5,483 nt of DNA from Chitinophagaceae bacterium (GTDB lineage Bacteria > Bacteroidota > Bacteroidia > Chitinophagales > Chitinophagaceae), in the NCBI GenBank assembly GCA_019454915.1, contig JACFNM010000280.1, forward strand, positions 1 to 5,483, in the 5' to 3' direction. This document shows, one piece after another, positions 1 to 3,263 of this stretch (its first letter is position 1; the number at the start of each line of letters is the position of its first letter). Made by a program: the position numbers and the translations under genes. Below the pieces are notes generated by a model that made no database searches, was not told the origin of the DNA, and was given only the letters and a program-made list of their open reading frames with translations.

Positions 1-532
1 CGAGATAAACAATGTCTCCCGGCACAATGGCCGTCATTGGTATTTCTTCACGGTCTTTTCCCTTTCTCAGCACAGCGGCGGTTGTATTCACCATCTGCTT
101 GAGTTTTTCTGCGGCCTGGTTGCTCCTGAATTCCTGAAAAAAGCTCAGCAGGGAGCTGATGATTATCATCGCTGCTACAACAATCACCGTTTTCCAATCC
201 TTTTCGCCGGCCGCCGCATACCATACATCCGTTATGTAAGAAACCGCAACAATGACCAATAAGATGAATACAAAGGGGTTGGCAAACGACTGAAAAAGCT
301 GTACATACCATGAGGGGGCTTTGTCGTAATCCACCTCATTCAACCCATAGACAGAGAGCCGACTCTGAGCTTCTTCAGAGGATATACCGTCTGCTGAACT
401 CCCGACCAACTGATAGACTTCATCGCCGGTGGCGCCTGCCGCTCTACGGAGTTTTTCAGCGCTGGCAGCATTCATGTCAGGGTTACCGGAAGTTTTAAGA
501 GCTTTTTGGGAGATAGAAATATTTTTCTTCAT
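1..532 (-). CDS. mgtA: Magnesium-translocating P-type ATPase, N-terminal part (3' end beyond window)
   Basis: Reading the minus strand from the ATG at 532-530 gives 177 residues open to the window edge. Residues 35-70 resemble the cation-ATPase N-terminal domain (ending in YGLNEV). A first membrane hairpin follows, with helices at about 85-104 (NPFVFILLVIVAVSYITDVW) and 115-133. Then comes the stretch SFFQEFRSNQAAEKLKQMV with NTTAAVLR, typical of MgtA/MgtB rather than Ca2+ pumps, and the start of the actuator domain (VPGDIVYL, 170-177). Members of this family import Mg2+ across the inner membrane using ATP. The phosphorylation motif DKTG and the ATP-binding domains would lie outside the window, so catalytic integrity cannot be judged. 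The start follows AACTTAACAACAAGA, a Bacteroidota-like leader without a Shine-Dalgarno; Met20 is a less likely alternative. The gene is divergent from the reductase at 694, with 161 bp between them. The family call is firm; the exact Mg2+ specificity rests on family resemblance. Confidence 0.88.
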   Translation of the reverse strand, partial: MKKNISISQKALKTSGNPDMNAASAEKLRRAAGATGDEVYQLVGSSADGISSEEAQSRLSVYGLNEVDYDKAPSWYVQLFQSFANPFVFILLVIVAVSYITDVWYAAAGEKDWKTVIVVAAMIIISSLLSFFQEFRSNQAAEKLKQMVNTTAAVLRKGKDREEIPMTAIVPGDIVYL

Positions 533-598
533 TCTTGTTGTTAAGTTCTGAGCATTAATGCATCCATATCGGTTTACGGTTATCGCTAACGGTCACCC

Positions 599-629
599 AT
601 TGACGTTAATTAGAAAACCCGATTGACGT
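599..629. repeat. Short direct repeat ATTGACGT in the mgtA/reductase divergent spacer
   Basis: ATTGACGT occurs at 599-606 and again at 622-629, a 23-bp period (about two helical turns), within the 161-bp spacer between two divergent genes. Each copy continues with T or C and is flanked by A/T. This geometry suits a dimeric regulator, but the unit is only 8 bp and no regulator is encoded nearby, so chance is possible. No clear TAnnTTTG promoter element was found for either gene in the spacer; TATCTTTA (658-651, minus) is the closest for mgtA. Confidence 0.25.
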
Positions 630-693
630 CTTACCGAAAACCAATACGGGTAAAGATATTGAAAATAAATTGCCCTGACTTTTGTATAACTGA

Positions 694-1437
694 ATGATAT
701 TTGACAAAACTGATTGTAAAACGAATGCAATGAACAAGGGATGGCGAGATGAAAATCATATCCGGATTATAGAAACCGAATATTTAACACACGATGTAAA
801 ACGATTCCGGGTAACAAAGCCCGAGGGATATCAGTTCGCTCCGGGTGAAGCAACGGATATGGTCATCAATCAGCCGGGATGGTTGGGCAACCGGCATGCG
901 TTCACCTTTACCGGCTTGAATGAATGGCCCTTTCTGGAGTTTTCCATCAAGATCTACAAAGACCACCGGGGCTTTACCCAAAAATTAGATGAACTGAAAG
1001 AAGGAGACGAATTGATTATCCACGATTCATTCGGCGCATTTCATTATCACGGCGAAGGAACCTTTATCGCCGGCGGTGCGGGGGTAACTCCTTTTATAGC
1101 CATTTTCAGGCAGTTAGCTAAAGACGGGCGAACTGGAAATAACCGGCTGATCTTTTCAAACCGGACGAGCCGGGATATCATTTTAAAAGAAGAGTTTGAA
1201 GCGATGCTTGGCGCTAACTTTATCAATACGCTTACCCGGGAAAAATCTGATCCTTATCATTTTGGAAGGATTGATCAGGATTTTTTGAAAAGAGAGATAA
1301 GCGACTTTTCACAATACTTCTATATCTGCGGACAGCGAAAGATGATGGAAGAGCTTAGAAACCTGTTGATGGAAATGGGCGCCGATGAGAAAAAAGTAAT
1401 CATAGAAATGGATTTCAGCCAACAGGTGCTCGAATGA
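694..1437 (+). CDS. Flavodoxin reductase-like FAD/NAD(P)H oxidoreductase
   Basis: This is a 247-residue FNR-superfamily protein of the stand-alone flavodoxin/ferredoxin-reductase type. Residues 22-110 form the FAD-binding barrel, with FAPGEATDMVIN and an RHAFTFTG segment at the RxYS/T flavin-binding position (R67 to T73). Residues 122-240 form the NAD(P)H-binding domain, with the nucleotide loop GGAGVTPF (127-134) and the late CG motif as CGQ (212-214) where many relatives have CGP. No plant-type 2Fe-2S cysteine cluster or fused ferredoxin domain is present, so it needs an external flavodoxin, ferredoxin or other acceptor. The protein has no signal peptide and is presumably cytosolic. Two starts are possible. 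ATG 694 gives the longest frame; ATG 730 (Met13, MNKGWRDENHIRI) leaves a short N-terminus ahead of the first barrel strand, as I would expect in relatives, and I consider it at least as likely. Neither has a Shine-Dalgarno. It is divergent from mgtA and convergent with the minus-strand remnant at 1452-1637. The physiological partner is unknown. Confidence 0.85.
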   Translation: MIFDKTDCKTNAMNKGWRDENHIRIIETEYLTHDVKRFRVTKPEGYQFAPGEATDMVINQPGWLGNRHAFTFTGLNEWPFLEFSIKIYKDHRGFTQKLDELKEGDELIIHDSFGAFHYHGEGTFIAGGAGVTPFIAIFRQLAKDGRTGNNRLIFSNRTSRDIILKEEFEAMLGANFINTLTREKSDPYHFGRIDQDFLKREISDFSQYFYICGQRKMMEELRNLLMEMGADEKKVIIEMDFSQQVLE

Positions 1438-1451
1438 ATCAGATTTTAGTT

Positions 1452-1637
1452 TTACTGCTTTGATACCCCATTCAATAGTTTAATTCGACTACCGGGTTGG
1501 GCTACGTATAAAGCCTTGTGCTTATCAGTTCATGGATCTAAGCCTTGATGTATCATCGCTCTCTATTCCTTTTGTTCGTTCAGAGGAGTTTTTCGCTTGG
1601 TCATCATTGCACCTGACTTTACGAAAACGGGAATGGG
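1452..1637 (-). pseudogene. Eroded remnant of a YozG-type HTH (XRE/Cro) regulator
   Basis: In Bacteroidota and Firmicutes, DUF2975 genes are usually followed immediately by a regulator of about 65-75 residues, whose N-terminus resembles PIIVNLDVMLAKRKMSLNEL and whose C-terminus contains KALDCQPGDILEY (recalled family pattern, not a search). Starting at the base after the DUF2975 stop, the minus strand reads PIPVFVKSGAMMTKRK, then TPLNEQKE and a TAG. After a second in-frame stop (TGA), the same frame reads KHKALYVAQPGSRIKLL and ends at TAA 1454-1452. MMTKRKTPLNEQKE lines up without gaps on the first helix of the HTH, and KAL..QPG falls where the C-terminal motif should be. The ATG is missing: TAGCCCATT sits where an overlapping TAATGCCCATT would be expected. 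Met-to-QPG spans 35-36 codons rather than roughly 48, so the recognition helix region appears deleted. The match is visual and the mid-section is unrecognisable. Confidence 0.55.
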
Positions 1638-2120
1638 CTAAATGGTTAAGTCGTTTTCGGATTTCATGTCTACCGCATTCTGTAACACCTTTTCAAAAAG
1701 GGCTGCGGCAGCCGCCACCACCACGGACGCGAAAGCAGCCACTGTACAAATGGCAAGAAACCCTGCGGGATCATCCTCCTTATTGTGAAAAAACCTGATG
1801 TACATCCCGGCCAGTACAATCAGGATACCGATCAGCACTGCGCAATATTTTATGCTCCGTAAAGCCTTAACCGATTCTGTGGTGACTACTTTATTTTGCC
1901 GGACATAACCAAGTAATTTGAATGCCTTATAGAGTGCAATGAAGAACGCAATCGAGCCGGTATAGCTATACAGGACGAACGGATCGGAATAGATGTGGAA
2001 CAAGCTTAGGTTGGCGGCGCGGCCTTCTGTTAGGGGGAGCCAGATCAAAAGCGCGACCGTCACCAGGCTGATAAGTATAATGACTGCCTGCAGAAATATG
2101 ATAGAGACGCCTTTCACCAT
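1638..2120 (-). CDS. DUF2975 family four-helix membrane protein
   Basis: This 160-residue protein has four predicted transmembrane helices, at about 7-29, 47-66, 90-111 and 119-142. A charged cytoplasmic-type loop joins helices 2 and 3 (KAFKLLGYVRQNKVVTTESV, then KALRSIKYCA). The family signature is clear: YKAFKLL, FT/VVTTESVKALRSIKYCA-like motif, an acidic segment EDDPAG before helix 4, and the C-terminus LQNAVDMKSENDLTI. These are hallmarks of DUF2975 (PF11188 by recollection). The molecular function of the family is not established; its members are generally co-transcribed with a YozG-like HTH regulator. Here the regulator's place directly downstream is occupied by a degenerate sequence. 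The start ATG at 2120 has no Shine-Dalgarno. Two operator-like dyads lie 43-93 bp upstream. The frame is complete and shows no damage, so the membrane protein itself may still be expressed. Confidence 0.85.
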   Translation of the reverse strand: MVKGVSIIFLQAVIILISLVTVALLIWLPLTEGRAANLSLFHIYSDPFVLYSYTGSIAFFIALYKAFKLLGYVRQNKVVTTESVKALRSIKYCAVLIGILIVLAGMYIRFFHNKEDDPAGFLAICTVAAFASVVVAAAAALFEKVLQNAVDMKSENDLTI

Positions 2121-2162
2121 AGCTCGATAGGTTTTGAATTTTAACCACGAGATAATAAAAAG

Positions 2163-2213
2163 ATATTGTTTAGCAATATGTTATTGTAGCTTATATTGTT
2201 GTTCAGCAATATA
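2163..2213. promoter_or_regulatory. Tandem dyads (ATATTG...CAATAT) upstream of the DUF2975 gene
   Basis: There are two imperfectly repeated dyads. The first has arms ATATTG (2163-2168) and CAATAT (2174-2179) with a 5-nt spacer. The second has arms TATATTG (2192-2198) and CAATATA (2207-2213) with an 8-nt spacer. Read on the minus strand they are near-direct repeats of ATATTGCTRAACAA. Their left arms are 30 bp apart and their right arms 33 bp, about three helical turns, and a further half-site TTATTG lies between them (2181-2186). They sit 43-93 bp before the DUF2975 start codon. A TATCTTTT element resembling the Bacteroidota -7 box (2165-2158, minus) overlaps the inner edge of the first dyad. 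This arrangement suggests cooperative binding of a dimeric HTH protein that represses or activates the DUF2975 operon. The arms are short and AT-rich, and no regulator has been matched to them, so the function is inference. Confidence 0.5.
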
Positions 2214-2232
2214 GTCTCTGACTTCTGCTTCT

Positions 2233-2385
2233 TTAAAACCTTGCCGATAATCCACCGGAAAGCATTCCCTGGTAATCAAAGCCGCCTTCGAGGAAAAATG
2301 CGATATGGTTTCCCACACGAATCCCAATCGGACTCAGCTGAAAAGCGAATTCGGTGTTACTTCTGGTCTTTCCTTTACAGCTTCT
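2233..2385 (-). pseudogene. C-terminal fragment of an outer-membrane beta-barrel protein
   Basis: After a TGA at 2388-2386, the minus strand is open for about 50 codons to TAA 2235-2233. It reads TRSNTEFAFQLSPIGIRVG, then NHIAFFLEGGFDYQGML, then SGGLSARF and the stop. Alternating hydrophobic residues, a Gly/aromatic-rich turn (EGGFDYQG), and a final strand ending in aromatic Phe as the last residue are what the last two strands of an outer-membrane porin-like barrel look like; the terminal Phe is the recognition signal for the BAM complex. There is no start codon or signal peptide. The upstream part of the frame runs into the 3' end of nlpE in another frame, so only the tail of the gene remains. 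The fragment begins almost exactly at the nlpE stop, which suggests a deletion or recombination junction there. The family within beta-barrels is not resolved. Confidence 0.5.
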
Positions 2386-2860
2386 TCAGAATATAATGGG
2401 GCGCTAATTCTCCTGTGATTTCATTGCCTTCCCTGTCTAACATGACCAAACTTCCTTCTATCACTTTATATATCTCCGATTCTCCTTTTGTTGGGATTAG
2501 TGTAATATCCCGGCCATTGTCATGCCACTCGATCTTTCCCTCCTCATCAAATTTGGGATTTTCTTTCCCGATATATTCTGAAGTCTTGCTGTAGGTATTG
2601 TTTTGGTTGAGTACAATGGTGGTCTTAATACCTGGACAGTCGGCGCAGGGAAGCGTACCTTCATAGGTACCGAACCAGTCCAAAGAATTTTGCGCGTTAT
2701 GACCGTCATTTAGCTGGGGATTGGCCGTAGCATTGGCGCTGCCTGGTGCGATGCTGTTTGATGTATCCTCAGTGTTTTTTGTCGTGCCATCTTCCTGGTT
2801 GTTAGCCGTATTACAGGCGAATAATGATGAAAGCAGAATGAGCCCGATTAACCTTTTCAT
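2375..2860 (-). CDS. NlpE-like copper-resistance/envelope-stress lipoprotein
   Basis: This is a 161-residue secreted lipoprotein. Residues 1-15 form a signal peptide (KR, then a hydrophobic core) with lipobox LFAC, so Cys16 would be lipidated after type II signal peptidase cleavage. Residues 17-58 are a low-complexity linker rich in Asn, Thr, Ala and Ser. Residues 61-161 match the NlpE N-terminal domain: DWFGTYEGTLPCADCPGI, with a CxxC pair (C72, C75), followed by strands TTIVLNQNNTYSKTSEYIG, a WHDNGRDITLIP segment and the C-terminal YILKKL. In E. coli NlpE (CutF) takes part in copper tolerance and signals surface or lipoprotein-sorting stress through Cpx. Bacteroidota relatives commonly have only this domain, and their signalling role is unproven. 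The CxxC may bind metal or form a disulfide. The start at 2860 follows ACAACAACAA with no Shine-Dalgarno. The C-terminus looks complete, although the next sequence downstream is a foreign gene fragment. Confidence 0.85.
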   Translation of the reverse strand: MKRLIGLILLSSLFACNTANNQEDGTTKNTEDTSNSIAPGSANATANPQLNDGHNAQNSLDWFGTYEGTLPCADCPGIKTTIVLNQNNTYSKTSEYIGKENPKFDEEGKIEWHDNGRDITLIPTKGESEIYKVIEGSLVMLDREGNEITGELAPHYILKKL

Positions 2861-2998
2861 TTGTTGTTGTTTTTTTTATATGAATAAATCACATGGGGAG
2901 GTATTGGGTGACGACAGCTACGATTACGATGGACTAGTACGGTTTTAGACTTTTGAGAGCAGCATTCCTCATACTGTACATTGCCGCGATTCACTGCG

Positions 2999-3051
2999 TC
3001 AAATATAAACAAAATATTTAATTGTGTTCTCTTTCATCGGGGTCTCTCCTT
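2999..3051 (-). other. Shine-Dalgarno plus 12-codon mini-frame (possible gene-start relic)
   Basis: On the minus strand AAGGAG (3051-3046) lies 8 nt before an ATG (3037-3035) that opens the frame MKENTIKYFVYI and then a TGA (3001-2999). This is textbook ribosome-binding spacing, in contrast to the other starts in the window. The peptide has a basic start and a hydrophobic end, as at the beginning of a signal peptide or membrane segment, but it stops after 12 codons. It could be a relic of a truncated gene, a leader peptide or chance. Confidence 0.2.
3000..3007 (-). promoter_or_regulatory. Possible Bacteroidota -7 promoter element for nlpE
   Basis: On the minus strand the octamer TATATTTG exactly fits the Bacteroidota -7 consensus TAnnTTTG. 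Transcription would start near 2993 and leave an untranslated leader of about 130 nt before nlpE. No TTG/TTTG -33 box was found at the usual 19-21 bp upstream, so support is only from the -7 match in AT-rich DNA. Confidence 0.22.
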
Positions 3052-3263
3052 GTCACGACTCACTCTTCGCGAAGCCCTGTTGGGACAAAAGAGGAATAAA
3101 CTTAGACAACATGTTAGAATACATTCATGTCGGAGCAACAGGTAATGGAATGGCGAACAGTTTGTTTCCATCAGACTTGGTCGAATAAAATCGCCGGAAG
3201 GAATTAGCATTCCATTTTAGAAGTTTTATGGATCATCCCGAGGATTGACTATAAATCGCTAAT

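Larger units (their letters stand above)
2861..3263. other. Gene-poor interval between the glycosidase and nlpE
   Basis: No intact gene is recognisable in this 403-bp stretch. It contains a possible nlpE promoter (3007-3000), a 12-codon minus-strand mini-frame with a strong Shine-Dalgarno (ATG 3037, stop 2999), a perfect 10-bp palindrome CTTCGCGAAG (3065-3074), and a 9-bp inverted repeat AATGGAATG/CATTCCATT (3144-3152 and 3208-3216). A plus-strand open frame without an early start (3009-3188) ends in MLEYIHVGATGNGMANSLFP and could be a gene tail, but I cannot match it to a family. The stretch reads like decayed or spacer DNA. Confidence 0.45.

Noticed and set aside
48..311. Minus-strand frame of 87 codons
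   Set aside because: It overlaps the convincing MgtA frame on the same strand in another phase and has no protein-like features.
677..684. GACTTTTG as a -7 promoter box for the flavodoxin reductase
   Set aside because: It misses the first base of TAnnTTTG, the nearest TTG (659-661) is only 15 bp upstream, and transcription from it would begin almost at the first possible start codon.
1532..1798. Plus-strand frame of 88 codons
   Set aside because: It is antisense to the DUF2975 gene and the HTH remnant, with a Pro/Arg-rich shadow composition.
2196..2396. Plus-strand frame of 66 codons
   Set aside because: It is antisense to the beta-barrel C-terminal remnant, which gives the better explanation of the open stretch.
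3065..3074. Palindrome CTTCGCGAAG as a terminator or operator
   Set aside because: It is a single 10-bp palindrome without a loop, a T-tract or a second copy.
3144..3216. 9-bp inverted repeat AATGGAATG/CATTCCATT as mobile-element ends or terminator
   Set aside because: The arms are short, enclose only 55 bp without a transposase, and no target-site duplication is evident.
3226..3250. ATCC-TCG-GGAT hairpin after the glycosidase stop as a terminator
   Set aside because: The stem is only 4 bp and no run of T follows it on the minus strand.
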